45,234 nt of DNA from Lachnospiraceae bacterium (GTDB lineage Bacteria; Bacillota; Clostridia; Lachnospirales; Lachnospiraceae), in assembly GCA_014799465.1 (NCBI GenBank), contig JAAVHZ010000004.1, forward strand, positions 90,132-135,365, given 5' to 3'. A model generated the notes under the pieces. It was not told the origin of the DNA. It worked only from the letters and a program-made list of their open reading frames with translations, and did not search any database. Every line of letters starts with the position of its first letter. Within the stretch, counting starts at the first letter, position 1. A program made the position numbers and the translations under genes. Of this stretch, positions 18,809 to 27,440 are shown piece after piece.

Positions 18809-19363
18809 ATGAATTTTATATATGAGACCAAACGACTTTACCTTAAGGTTCTCGGTCCCGAGCGTGCACCTGATGTATTGTCATTCTTACAAAAAAACCG
18901 CCTGATATTCGAACCATATGAGACACAGAAACATCCCTCATATTATACTTTGCCACACCAGTCCGATCTTCTTCAGGCGGAATATAATGCATTTATGTCA
19001 TTAAAATACATCCGTTACTATATATTTAAAAAAGATGATGAAAACACTGTTATAGGAACTGTTTCATTCAGTAATATTCTGCCTAAGCCCTTCTGTTCCT
19101 GCACATTAGGATACAAGATTGATGAATCTCACCAGCGTATGGGATATGCCACTGAAGCCCTCACTGCCACTACGGCAGCAATGTTTTCTGACTTTGGCAT
19201 CCACCGGATTGAAGCATATGTGCTGCATGATAACATTCCTTCCATGAAACTTTTAGACACCTTAGGTTTCACAAACGAAGGTTTATGCCGTAAATGCATA
19301 CAGATACAGAAAGAATATAAGGACCACTACCGTTACTCCTTAATATCTCCGTTTTCAACATGA
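18809..19363 (+). CDS. GNAT-family acetyltransferase, RimJ/RimL type
   Basis: This 184-residue protein belongs to the Gcn5-related N-acetyltransferases, which move an acetyl group from acetyl-CoA to an amine. The opening ETKRLYLKVL is typical of the RimJ/RimL branch, which acetylates protein N-termini. The acetyl-CoA binding segment is represented by GYKIDESHQRMGYATEAL (R/Q-x-x-G-x-A pattern), followed by the usual FGIHRIEAYVLHDNIPSMKLLDTLGF stretch with Asn and Ser positions conserved in the family; the substrate cannot be told. GAAAGG precedes the ATG. It is divergent from tadA, and its last 31 bases overlap the end of the convergent HD-GYP-like gene. Confidence 0.9.
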   Translation: MNFIYETKRLYLKVLGPERAPDVLSFLQKNRLIFEPYETQKHPSYYTLPHQSDLLQAEYNAFMSLKYIRYYIFKKDDENTVIGTVSFSNILPKPFCSCTLGYKIDESHQRMGYATEALTATTAAMFSDFGIHRIEAYVLHDNIPSMKLLDTLGFTNEGLCRKCIQIQKEYKDHYRYSLISPFST

Positions 19364-20445
19364 CTCATCAGCTCATTAAACACTTCCCTGTCAACAGGTA
19401 CTCTTTCATCCATGGTCTTCATCACATCATGGATGGATATTTTCTTATTTTTATTCTCGTCACTAAGGTCATATACTTTATTCTGCTTAAAGCTCAGCAC
19501 TACAGGCTCAAGTATATTCTTTTCGTTTTCCCTTATTACAAGACCTTTTTCACCATTATTAAGTTCAATACATACTCCCGGATTTAAAACATTTATGCCC
19601 TTAAGCAGTGCACCTACTGCCCTTGAGTCATATTTGTCCGGTTCTGACAGCAGATATTTTACCGCAACAACATCTGAATAAGGCTCTCCGTTAATATTCA
19701 TGGCTGTTAATGTGTCAAAAACATCTGCCACCATCAGTACCTTTGTACCATCAAGAAGTTTTCTCTCTTCTTCAGTCTTACCTGAGATTTCCTTAAAATT
19801 CTGTGCCACGATAATCCTTGTTATTGAAGGTATATTGTAATCATGCTGAATAAGCTCATTTCCTTCAATTTCACACTTGCTTATAATATATGACTCCTCT
19901 TCCGTCAGATTAGGACTTTTTTTCAATATCTTTTCAGGAATCATTGCCATTCCTACCTCATGTATCAGTGCAGCAGTAACCACATTTACCTGCTCCATAT
20001 AAGACAAATGCATATTTACCGTCATTATGGCACAGAGTATTGCCGTATTAAGTGAATGTTTATATGCATAATCTTCAGGGCTCCTGATACTTTTAAGGAA
20101 ATTAATCTTTGCCTTTTCTCTTCCAAATCTTCTGATAATATCCTCTGACAGTTTCTGTATGTCCTTTATCCCATCTCCCGATATCATACCTGATATCTCT
20201 TCTTTCAGCTTGTAGACTGCTACTGCCTGAAAGCGTTCAAATTCTATATCTTCCTCGGTGAGAACTGGTGCCGGCTCTGCAGGCTCCAGAACATACACTC
20301 CAAGCAGGCCGAAATTCCTTATTCCTTCAAGACCCTGACGAGTTAACTTCGTATTTATATCATACAAAAGAACACCCTTATTGTTATATACAGGTCTTGC
20401 AAGCCTCATGCCTCTTTTTAATTCTTCAGGTTTAATAAATAACAC
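19333..20445 (-). CDS. Degenerate HD-GYP domain protein
   Basis: The GTG start at 20445 follows AAAGGAGG. The 370-residue product begins with a short domain (about 1-75) often found before HD-GYP domains, then an HD-GYP-like helical domain (about 110-285). HD-GYP enzymes hydrolyse cyclic di-GMP with a metal centre. Here the key motifs are damaged: the HD pair reads IHEVGM instead of LHDIGK, the HHExxDGxGYP motif is replaced by AQNFKEISG, and the GYP is gone, while the distal VADVFDTLTAM segment remains. The protein should therefore not be a phosphodiesterase; it may bind a nucleotide or a protein partner. No membrane segment or receiver domain is seen. It lies 38 bases after the DUF6128-like gene, probably in one operon. 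Confidence 0.88.
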   Translation of the reverse strand: MLFIKPEELKRGMRLARPVYNNKGVLLYDINTKLTRQGLEGIRNFGLLGVYVLEPAEPAPVLTEEDIEFERFQAVAVYKLKEEISGMISGDGIKDIQKLSEDIIRRFGREKAKINFLKSIRSPEDYAYKHSLNTAILCAIMTVNMHLSYMEQVNVVTAALIHEVGMAMIPEKILKKSPNLTEEESYIISKCEIEGNELIQHDYNIPSITRIIVAQNFKEISGKTEEERKLLDGTKVLMVADVFDTLTAMNINGEPYSDVVAVKYLLSEPDKYDSRAVGALLKGINVLNPGVCIELNNGEKGLVIRENEKNILEPVVLSFKQNKVYDLSDENKNKKISIHDVMKTMDERVPVDREVFNELMSHVENGDIKE

Positions 20446-20483
20446 TACGCATTTCCTCCTTTAGTATTTTTATCGGCATTTAC

Positions 20484-21458
20484 TTACTCAAGGTTCATAC
20501 ACCAAAATCCTTTTTCTCCGTCATCTTCCTTACCCGTAAATGTGCCAAATCCAAACATAGATGCCATTATTTTTTCATTACCATGATATACTCCGGGAAC
20601 TCCTACAACATATTTTTCCACCCCGTCTTCAATATACCGTGCAGCAATAAGATATCTGTAATTATAATATCCATGCAGCAAAAAACTATTCTGCCCAAGA
20701 GCCCAGTACTTTTTCGGTAAACATACTATATCACACGGTTTCATCCGCATACATTCTTCAAATCCATCTACCACTTTCATCCTGACACATCTTTTGCCAA
20801 GACTGTTCCAAAACTCTCTGTGATTATTCTCATCTGAATCAACAGATTCAGTTTCCATATGTACTTCTTCTGATTCGTACACCTGCCCGGATTCAGTTTC
20901 CATACCTGTATCCGACTCATTTTCCTCCTGTTTATCAACCTGCATATCTGCCTGCTTGTTTGCCTGCATGTATGCAGTATCTTCCGGCTGCTGTTCCATA
21001 ATTTTTTCCGTCTGCATATCTGCCTGCTTGTATGTAGTTTGTTCTATATTTTCTCTCTTCTCTGAAATATCTTTAAAATTATATGTCTGTATAGGAATAT
21101 CATCCCACTCCGATGCTATTATCATACCCACTTCATCTGTAGTTATATATATTCCCGACATCTCTGATATTCCATAGCCCATATTTCCAATATTGCTTGA
21201 GACCATGCTTATTCCTGCAAATCCCCTGCCATTTTCTACAGTCGCCGTACCAATGGAAATGCCATATAAAACATCTCCATCACGTAAAAAGAAATGAACC
21301 TTACAATCAAATCTTTCTCTGATAAAGGGCATCTGTATATTAACATACACTCTGCATATCCCGTTTCTGGAATCTATTTTTGCAAAACCGCAATTCTGCT
21401 TTTTTTCTCCATTCTTATACATATTAAGATAGGAAACCATTCTAATATATTCAGCCAA
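20484..21458 (-). CDS. DUF6128-like protein with Q/M-rich linker
   Basis: A TTG start at 21458 follows AAGGGGTG; the next Met is at codon 7. The 324-residue protein has an N-terminal beta-rich domain (1-110), a long acidic and glutamine-rich linker (about 130-215) with repeated YKQADMQ, NKQADMQ and METES units, and a C-terminal domain (about 220-324) with HGYYNYRYLIAARY, VGVPGVYHGNEKIMASMFGFGTF. That last signature fits what I know as DUF6128, found mainly in Lachnospiraceae and relatives and of unknown function. There is no signal peptide or membrane helix. It precedes the HD-GYP-like gene on the same strand, so the two may act together. The function is not known. Confidence 0.8.
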   Translation of the reverse strand: MAEYIRMVSYLNMYKNGEKKQNCGFAKIDSRNGICRVYVNIQMPFIRERFDCKVHFFLRDGDVLYGISIGTATVENGRGFAGISMVSSNIGNMGYGISEMSGIYITTDEVGMIIASEWDDIPIQTYNFKDISEKRENIEQTTYKQADMQTEKIMEQQPEDTAYMQANKQADMQVDKQEENESDTGMETESGQVYESEEVHMETESVDSDENNHREFWNSLGKRCVRMKVVDGFEECMRMKPCDIVCLPKKYWALGQNSFLLHGYYNYRYLIAARYIEDGVEKYVVGVPGVYHGNEKIMASMFGFGTFTGKEDDGEKGFWCMNLE

Positions 21459-21545
21459 ATCTATTCACCCCTTCCAGTCTATTTTATTCGAAGGAATAAA
21501 TAAATATGCCTATAAAAAATTTTCTTCTCATACATTTATATCAAG

Positions 21546-21644
21546 AAGAATCGCCCAAGCGATTCTTCAGTGTGAATCCCTTCACGCTGTGAGACTTAGA
21601 AAATCTTAGGCTGCGTCTTTTGCTGCCTTAGATTTTCTTCTCAC
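21546..21644. repeat. Three consecutive hairpins downstream of rsmA
   Basis: Between rsmA and the DUF6128-like gene are three nested or adjacent palindromes. 21546-21567 has a perfect nine-pair stem with a four-base loop. 21570-21587 has a seven-pair stem (one G-T). 21589-21644 has arms of about 20 bases with one mismatch and a three-base bulge. The first stem, read on the minus strand, ends in a short U-rich tract and may be the rsmA terminator. The compact layout also fits a small palindromic intergenic element. Confidence 0.8.
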
Positions 21645-21647
21645 ACT

Positions 21648-22508
21648 TTACACTTGTAATATATTAGAAAGTTCCACAAACTGCTGCAGTGTAAGGCTTT
21701 CACCCCTCACAGTAAGAGGTAATCCCATCTGCGATAATGCGGTTTCAATCTGTACCTTACTGTATGGAAGATTAGCTGCGTTGTTCAGCCCGTTAATCAG
21801 CGTCTTTCTCCGCTGGTTAAATGATGCCCTTATTATTGCAAACAGCCTCTTCTCATCTTTTACCCCATATAAGTCTTCTTTATGTTTCTTAAGGCAGATT
21901 ACCGCTGAACCCACTGCCGGTCTCGGCATAAAACAGTTTGGCGGCACATTTGCCACAATCTCTGCATCTGCATAATACTGTACAGCCAATGATAATGCCC
22001 CATAATCCTTTGTCCCCGGACCTGCCTGCATACGCATAGCCACTTCTTTTTGTACCATTATGGTTATGCTGTTAAGCGGAATCTTGCTTTCAAACAGTCC
22101 CATTATTATTGGGGTTGTGATATAATACGGAAGGTTAGCAACCACCTTAACAGGTTTCCCTTTGTTATAACGGTCTGCCAGCTCATTTATATTTACCTTT
22201 AAAATATCATTATGGATTATTTCCACATTATCGTATTCTTTAAGCGTATCTTCAAGTATGGGAATAAGCATATTATCAATCTCAACGGCGGCAACCTGTC
22301 CTGCCTTTTCACAAAGATATTGCGTAAGTGTTCCTATGCCGGGCCCTATTTCCAACACAAAATCATTGTCGGTTATATCTGCCGCATCCACGATTTTATT
22401 TAATACATTAGTATCTATCAGAAAGTTCTGCCCATACTTCTTTTGAAATACAAAATTATATTTCTTTAATATCTCTATAGTATTCCGGGGTATTCCTAAT
22501 GATGCCAT
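21648..22508 (-). CDS. rsmA: 16S rRNA dimethyladenosine transferase RsmA (KsgA)
   Basis: RsmA dimethylates two adjacent adenosines (A1518 and A1519 in E. coli numbering) in helix 45 of 16S rRNA with S-adenosylmethionine, a late step of small subunit assembly. The 286-residue length is normal. Visible motifs are the FVFQKKYGQNFLID opening, the SAM loop LEIGPGIGTLTQYL, the acidic AAVEID after strand 2, the catalytic NLPYYITTPI motif (N-L-P-Y) and the small C-terminal domain with RRKTLINGL. The gene starts directly after the tatD stop codon (no gap), in a metG-tatD-rsmA order well known in Firmicutes; the rnmV gene often found between tatD and rsmA is not present here. Confidence 0.97.
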   Translation of the reverse strand: MASLGIPRNTIEILKKYNFVFQKKYGQNFLIDTNVLNKIVDAADITDNDFVLEIGPGIGTLTQYLCEKAGQVAAVEIDNMLIPILEDTLKEYDNVEIIHNDILKVNINELADRYNKGKPVKVVANLPYYITTPIIMGLFESKIPLNSITIMVQKEVAMRMQAGPGTKDYGALSLAVQYYADAEIVANVPPNCFMPRPAVGSAVICLKKHKEDLYGVKDEKRLFAIIRASFNQRRKTLINGLNNAANLPYSKVQIETALSQMGLPLTVRGESLTLQQFVELSNILQV

Positions 22509-23291
22509 CTAAACCTCCGTAATTCCATACATTTTCAATGCATTTTCACAAGTTGCCGATATAACTTCCTGCTCGGATAATCCCTTTATGGCAGCTATAG
22601 CCTTTACCACATATGGGATATTCAGCGAAGAATTTCTCTTTCCCCTGTTTGGTTCAGGTGAAAGATAAGGGCAATCCGTTTCCAAAAGGATTCTGTCTAA
22701 AGGTATGTATTCCGTTACTTCCTTTAACTTTTTAGCATTACTGAAAGTCAGCACACCTCCTATCCCAATATAAAATCCCATATCGAGATATTCGCATGCC
22801 ATCTCCCTTCCATAAGAAAAGCAATGAATTACGCCTCCTACACTCGCTGCATCCAATGATTTCATCATATCAAGGGTATCCTTAGCTGCTTCCCTGCTGT
22901 GTATAACCACCGGAAGCTTAACCTTATGTGCCAAATCTATCTGTGCCTCGAAACATTCTTTCTGCCGTTTTTTATCTACTTGCTCATAATGATAATCAAG
23001 TCCGGTTTCGCCTATTGCAACTACCTTTTCATTTAAAGAAATCTGCTTAAGTCTTTTTAAATTATCCTGTGTACATTCTTCTGCGGAGCTTGGATGTATT
23101 CCTGCTGCTGCATATATAAATGGATACTTTTCTGAAAGTTCCACTGCTTTATTTGTGGACTCCATATCTGCCCCTATATCAACCACATATCCTATGTTGT
23201 TATCTTTTAGTGAACTAAGAATTATATCCCTGTCCTTATCAAATGCCTCATCATCATAATGTGCATGGCTGTCAAATATCATTCTCAGCAT
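22509..23291 (-). CDS. tatD: TatD-family metal-dependent DNase
   Basis: TatD-type proteins are TIM-barrel metallohydrolases with 3'-5' exonuclease or related DNA-processing activity in the cytosol. Visible metal ligands and signatures are FDSHAHYDDEAF near the N-terminus, AAGIHPSSAEE, GETGLDYHY (Glu ligand), VIHSREA (His), GVIHCFSY (His) and LLETDCPYLSPEPNRGKRN (Asp). The 260-residue length is normal for the family. The start overlaps the metG stop by seven bases; the frame could also start at the Met four codons further in (23282), directly before IFDSHAH. Co-transcribed with metG and rsmA. Confidence 0.95.
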   Translation of the reverse strand: MLRMIFDSHAHYDDEAFDKDRDIILSSLKDNNIGYVVDIGADMESTNKAVELSEKYPFIYAAAGIHPSSAEECTQDNLKRLKQISLNEKVVAIGETGLDYHYEQVDKKRQKECFEAQIDLAHKVKLPVVIHSREAAKDTLDMMKSLDAASVGGVIHCFSYGREMACEYLDMGFYIGIGGVLTFSNAKKLKEVTEYIPLDRILLETDCPYLSPEPNRGKRNSSLNIPYVVKAIAAIKGLSEQEVISATCENALKMYGITEV

Positions 23292-25222
23292 ATTTCCGAA
23301 CCTGCTATAATGTCTTTATCCAATGTAAGTACCGAAAGATTACCTTCATCATCTCCTGCTGCAAGAATCATTCCCTGTGATTCCATTCCGCATAATTTTA
23401 CAGGCTTTAAGTTCGTAATAACCGCTACCTTCTTACCTATCATTTCTTCAGGGGTGTAATACTGTGCTATGCCCGATACAATCTGTCTGACCTCAGAACC
23501 CACTCTTATCTGTGACACTAAAAGCTTTTTAGCCTTCTTAACCGGCTCGCATTTAAGTACTTCTCCAACACGTATCTGTATCTTATCAAAATCATCTATG
23601 GTAATTTCTTCTTTTGGCTCTACCTCAGGATATTTTTCTTCTTTTTGATTATCCTGTAACTCTTCTGCCTTCTTAATCACTTCTTCGAGATCAAGCCTTG
23701 CAAACAGAATTTCAGGTTTATCTGTTACCTTATTTCCTGAAGGGTACTTTCCAAATTCATTCATATCTTCAAGATTTCTTTCTGCAGTGTTTAACTGTTC
23801 AAATATTTTATCTGCCGTTTCAGGCATAAACGGCTTTAGAAGAGATGCACCTATGGTTATACTTTCTATAAGGTTGTAAAGCACTGTCTCAAGACGCGGC
23901 TTTGTACTTTCATCTTTAGCGAGAATCCAAGGTGTTGTCTCATCAATATACTTATTGCATCTTTTAAACATTGTAAATACTTCTGTAATGGCATCTGCTA
24001 CCCTAAGCTTATCCATCTTTTCTTCCACTTTGCCCGATGCAGCCATAACTACTGCTTTGAGGTCTTCGTCTACACTCTCTGTAATTCCTGTATTATTTAC
24101 CACACCGCCAAAGTATTTATTTGACATTGATATTGTACGGTTTACAAGGTTTCCGAGAGTATTTGCCAAATCTGAATTAACTCTCTCTGTAACCAGTTCC
24201 CATGTAATAACTCCATCATTATCAAACGGCATTTCATGTAACACAAAGTAACGTACTGCATCTACGCCAAATACATTTACAAGATCATCTGCATATATTA
24301 CATTTCCTTTAGATTTACTCATCTTTCCGTCATTCTGAAGCAGCCACGGATGTCCGAATATCTGTTTCGGAAGCGGCAGGTCAAGTGCCATAAGCATTAT
24401 TGGCCAGTATATGGTATGGAATCTTAATATATCCTTTCCAATAAGATGCAAATCCGCAGGCCAGTAGTGTTCAAACTTTTCATCACTGTTTCCGTCCAAA
24501 TCATAACCAAGTCCCGTAATATAGTTTGACAGTGCATCTATCCACACATATACAACATGTTTATCATCAAAATCTACAGGTATGCCCCATTTAAATGAAG
24601 TCCTTGATACACACAAATCCTGAAGCCCTGCAAGAATAAAGTTATTCATCATTTCATTTTTTCTTGATTCAGGCTGTATAAATTCAGGATGGGTATTGAT
24701 ATGCTCAATAAGCCTGTCTGCATATTTGCTTAGTTTTAGGAAATAAGCCTCTTCTTTTGCCGGCTGGCATTCTCTTCCGCAGTCAGGGCATTTTCCATCT
24801 ACAAGCTGGGACGGTGTGAAAAATGATTCACATGGCGTACAGTACATCCCCTCATAGAATCCTTTATAGATATCACCCTTTTCATACAGTTTCTTAAAGA
24901 TTTTCTGAACCTGTTTTTCATGGTAATCATCAGTGGTTCTGATAAACTTGTCATAAGAGGTATTCATCAAATCCCATACATCTTTTATCTGCGAAGAAAC
25001 ATTGTCAACAAACTCTTTAGGAGAAATTCCTGCCTCTTCCGATTTAAGTTCAATCTTCTGCCCATGCTCATCCGTTCCTGTCTGGAATCTTACATCATAG
25101 CCCTGCTGTCTTTTATATCTTACAATACTGTCCGCAAGAACCGCCTCATATGTGTTTCCTATATGTGGCTTGCCGGATGTATATGCAATCGCTGTTGTTA
25201 AATAATACTTTTTCTTTTCCAT
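23285..25222 (-). CDS. metG: Methionyl-tRNA synthetase with C-terminal tRNA-binding domain
   Basis: MetG charges tRNA-Met with methionine using ATP. At 645 residues it has the full two-part form. The HIGH motif appears as KPHIGNTYE (about residue 20), the zinc knuckle as CTPCESFF and CPDCGREC (about 129-153), and the KMSKS loop as KMSKSKGNVIY (about 300). The C-terminal 100 residues (IQIRVGEVLKCEPV, MESQGMILAA) are the EMAP/Arc1p-type tRNA-binding domain that promotes dimer formation. The start is preceded by GAAAGGCGG and a good promoter (25298-25326). No T-box is seen in the short leader. The gene heads the metG-tatD-rsmA operon. Confidence 0.98.
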   Translation of the reverse strand: MEKKKYYLTTAIAYTSGKPHIGNTYEAVLADSIVRYKRQQGYDVRFQTGTDEHGQKIELKSEEAGISPKEFVDNVSSQIKDVWDLMNTSYDKFIRTTDDYHEKQVQKIFKKLYEKGDIYKGFYEGMYCTPCESFFTPSQLVDGKCPDCGRECQPAKEEAYFLKLSKYADRLIEHINTHPEFIQPESRKNEMMNNFILAGLQDLCVSRTSFKWGIPVDFDDKHVVYVWIDALSNYITGLGYDLDGNSDEKFEHYWPADLHLIGKDILRFHTIYWPIMLMALDLPLPKQIFGHPWLLQNDGKMSKSKGNVIYADDLVNVFGVDAVRYFVLHEMPFDNDGVITWELVTERVNSDLANTLGNLVNRTISMSNKYFGGVVNNTGITESVDEDLKAVVMAASGKVEEKMDKLRVADAITEVFTMFKRCNKYIDETTPWILAKDESTKPRLETVLYNLIESITIGASLLKPFMPETADKIFEQLNTAERNLEDMNEFGKYPSGNKVTDKPEILFARLDLEEVIKKAEELQDNQKEEKYPEVEPKEEITIDDFDKIQIRVGEVLKCEPVKKAKKLLVSQIRVGSEVRQIVSGIAQYYTPEEMIGKKVAVITNLKPVKLCGMESQGMILAAGDDEGNLSVLTLDKDIIAGSEIC

Positions 25223-25297
25223 TTATATAAACCGCCTTTCGTGTCAGATATTCCGGCATCTAAAAACTGCTTCCGGAACCAAAATACATTATCTTTA

Positions 25298-25326
25298 ATA
25301 ATACATTTTTTTAGGGGGTTTTGCAA
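25298..25326 (-). promoter_or_regulatory. Predicted sigma-A promoter of metG
   Basis: On the minus strand TTGCAA (25321-25326) and TATTAT (25298-25303) are separated by exactly 17 bases. It is about 75 bases upstream of the metG start and divergent from the chemotaxis gene promoter. Confidence 0.65.
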
Positions 25327-25418
25327 CTGCTTTTTAAAGGACAAACCTCAACTCCTAACCCTGCCCGGTGTCCGAGAAATGGTATTGTTGAAGTTTATGC
25401 TGAAAACAGTTTTTTTTC

Positions 25419-25446
25419 TTGAAAAATTATCTGAATGTAGTACAAT
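25419..25446 (+). promoter_or_regulatory. Predicted promoter of the chemotaxis receptor gene
   Basis: TTGAAA (25419-25424) and TACAAT (25441-25446) are separated by 16 bases, about 70 bases before the start codon. This resembles a housekeeping sigma-A promoter rather than a sigma-D (flagellar) one, for which I see no clear TAAA/CCGATAT pair. Confidence 0.55.
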
Positions 25447-25517
25447 AGTAGTAAGTTATGTTTGCATATTATTGCAAAAATGGTGTAAATATTATTCTAT
25501 AGAAAGGACGAAAAATA

Positions 25518-27224
25518 ATGCTTAAAAACTTACAGAAACTAAGAATTGAGAAACGACTAAGGAAAAGCTCACGCATTACATTGCTCCTGTCAGGTGTAGC
25601 ATCAGTAATAGCAGTTATTTGCATGATTATAATTATAGTCAGATATGATTATACTCTTACATATTATGCTTTTCCCCAAGGAGATATTGCTCTTGCAATG
25701 AATGAATATGCGGAGGTAAGAAGTGCAACACGGGCGATTATCGGATATGAAAATGAATCTGAAATTAAAATTGTTATGACACAGCATGACGAGGCGAAGG
25801 CAGAAGTGGAACAACTTATGGCTGAGATTGAAAAAAGTATAGTCACTTCAGAGGGAAAGGCTTTGTTTGAAGAGATGAACAGTGCATTAGAAGCCTACTA
25901 TGTGAAAGATGCTGAAATTATTGAAATCGGCAAATCTACAGATTCGGCACAAAGTGCCAAGGCACAGGAAATGGCGATTAATGAGCTGACACCTCTTTAT
26001 AATGCGGTAGACGAGGTGTTTACCGAATTGATGGAACTCAATGTGCAGAAAGGTGATACGACACAAGAGCAACTGCTTATAATGGCTGTGATATTTACCG
26101 TTTTAATTGTGATATTGATGATAAATGCATTTTTAATTTCAACCAAACTGAGCATCATAACAGCCAAAGGAATCATAGAACCAATGCATCAGCTTATCGA
26201 CAGACTGAACGGATTTGCACAGGGAGATATTTCATCTCCGTTTCCGGAAAATGATAACGATGATGAAATAGGCGATATGATAAAAGCTGTCAGCAGTACT
26301 ACGGTAAAGATTCAGACGATTGTAAATGATATGGACGATCTTCTTGCAAAAATGGCTGAAGGAAATTTTGATATTCATTCATCCTGCGAAGAGGAATATG
26401 TAGGCGAGTTTAATGGGCTTTTGAAAGCTACTGAAAAGATGAATTATGAGATAAGTGCAACATTGAATGATATGCAAAATGCAGCTGATATGGTTTCTGC
26501 AGGTTCCACAAATCTTGCGGAGGCTTCTCAGGCTCTTGCAGAGGGTGCTACGGATCAGGCAGCCTCTATTGAGGAGTTACAGGCTATGGTTTCCGAGATT
26601 TCATCAAGTCTGGAGATAACAACAGATAAAGCAAGCAGTGCCTATGAAAGAGCAACACAGTGTGCACAGGAAGTAGAGAAAAGCCATAGCGAAATGGAAA
26701 TTATGGTGGATGCAATGAACAAAATCAGCGAGACATCGCTTAATATCAGTAATATTATTGTAGATATTGAAGATATTGCAAGTCAGACAAATCTTCTTTC
26801 ATTAAATGCAGCAATTGAGGCGGCTCGTGCAGGAGAGGCAGGAAGCGGATTTGCGGTTGTTGCTGAACAGATTCGTATTTTAGCAGATCAGAGTGCAAAA
26901 TCAGCAGTCAGCACGAAGCAACTGATTGAAGAATCAATAAATAAGGTTGAAATAGGCAGCCAGTCGGCAGTTAAAACCTCAGAAACATTAATGAATGTAG
27001 TGGAATTAATGAAGACAATTGCTGAAAATTCTAAGGACATCAGTGAGACGGTTAGAAGGGAGTCAGAATCTGTAAAGGACGCTGATGAAGGTATTAGCCA
27101 AATTTCAGAGGTTGTACAGTCTAATTCAGCTACTGCACAGGAAACATCAGCCACAAGTGAAGAATTATCAGCACAGGCTATATCCATGGATGAAATAGTT
27201 GGAAAATTTGTACTGAAACAATAG
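25518..27224 (+). CDS. Methyl-accepting chemotaxis protein
   Basis: This 568-residue transmembrane receptor has a first membrane helix (about 20-43), an extracytoplasmic sensor of about 145 residues that looks like a four-helix-bundle MCP domain (all helical, no Cys or PAS-like pattern), a second helix (about 189-211), a HAMP linker, and a cytoplasmic signalling domain (about 300-568). The hairpin tip that contacts CheA and CheW is clear: [25 protein letters not shown], around residues 420-445. Such receptors control CheA kinase and so flagellar rotation or another chemosensory output. The C-terminus lacks a CheR-binding pentapeptide. AAAGGA precedes the ATG. No other chemotaxis gene is in the window; the ligand is unknown. 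Confidence 0.95.
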   Translation: MLKNLQKLRIEKRLRKSSRITLLLSGVASVIAVICMIIIIVRYDYTLTYYAFPQGDIALAMNEYAEVRSATRAIIGYENESEIKIVMTQHDEAKAEVEQLMAEIEKSIVTSEGKALFEEMNSALEAYYVKDAEIIEIGKSTDSAQSAKAQEMAINELTPLYNAVDEVFTELMELNVQKGDTTQEQLLIMAVIFTVLIVILMINAFLISTKLSIITAKGIIEPMHQLIDRLNGFAQGDISSPFPENDNDDEIGDMIKAVSSTTVKIQTIVNDMDDLLAKMAEGNFDIHSSCEEEYVGEFNGLLKATEKMNYEISATLNDMQNAADMVSAGSTNLAEASQALAEGATDQAASIEELQAMVSEISSSLEITTDKASSAYERATQCAQEVEKSHSEMEIMVDAMNKISETSLNISNIIVDIEDIASQTNLLSLNAAIEAARAGEAGSGFAVVAEQIRILADQSAKSAVSTKQLIEESINKVEIGSQSAVKTSETLMNVVELMKTIAENSKDISETVRRESESVKDADEGISQISEVVQSNSATAQETSATSEELSAQAISMDEIVGKFVLKQ

Positions 27225-27280
27225 TGATTTGATTTATATACCGTTTGATTAAGAACAATTTAGCATCATTTATATTTATC

Positions 27281-27314
27281 ATATATGCCATCCTGATTAC
27301 AGGGTGGCATATAT
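27281..27314 (+). terminator. Hairpin after the chemotaxis receptor gene
   Basis: Arms 27281-27294 and 27301-27314 pair over 14 positions with one G-U pair and a six-base loop, 57 bases after the stop codon. The tract that follows is AT-rich but not a pure U-run, so termination strength is uncertain. Confidence 0.65.
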
Positions 27315-27440
27315 ACTTATTGGATAAAGTGAAATTTCAATAATTCATTATTTTCCTGCAACTATATTACACAATTATAAGAAATATATTTTCACGCAGC
27401 GTGCATATAATTATGATATATGCTGAAAGGTGCGTTTTTT

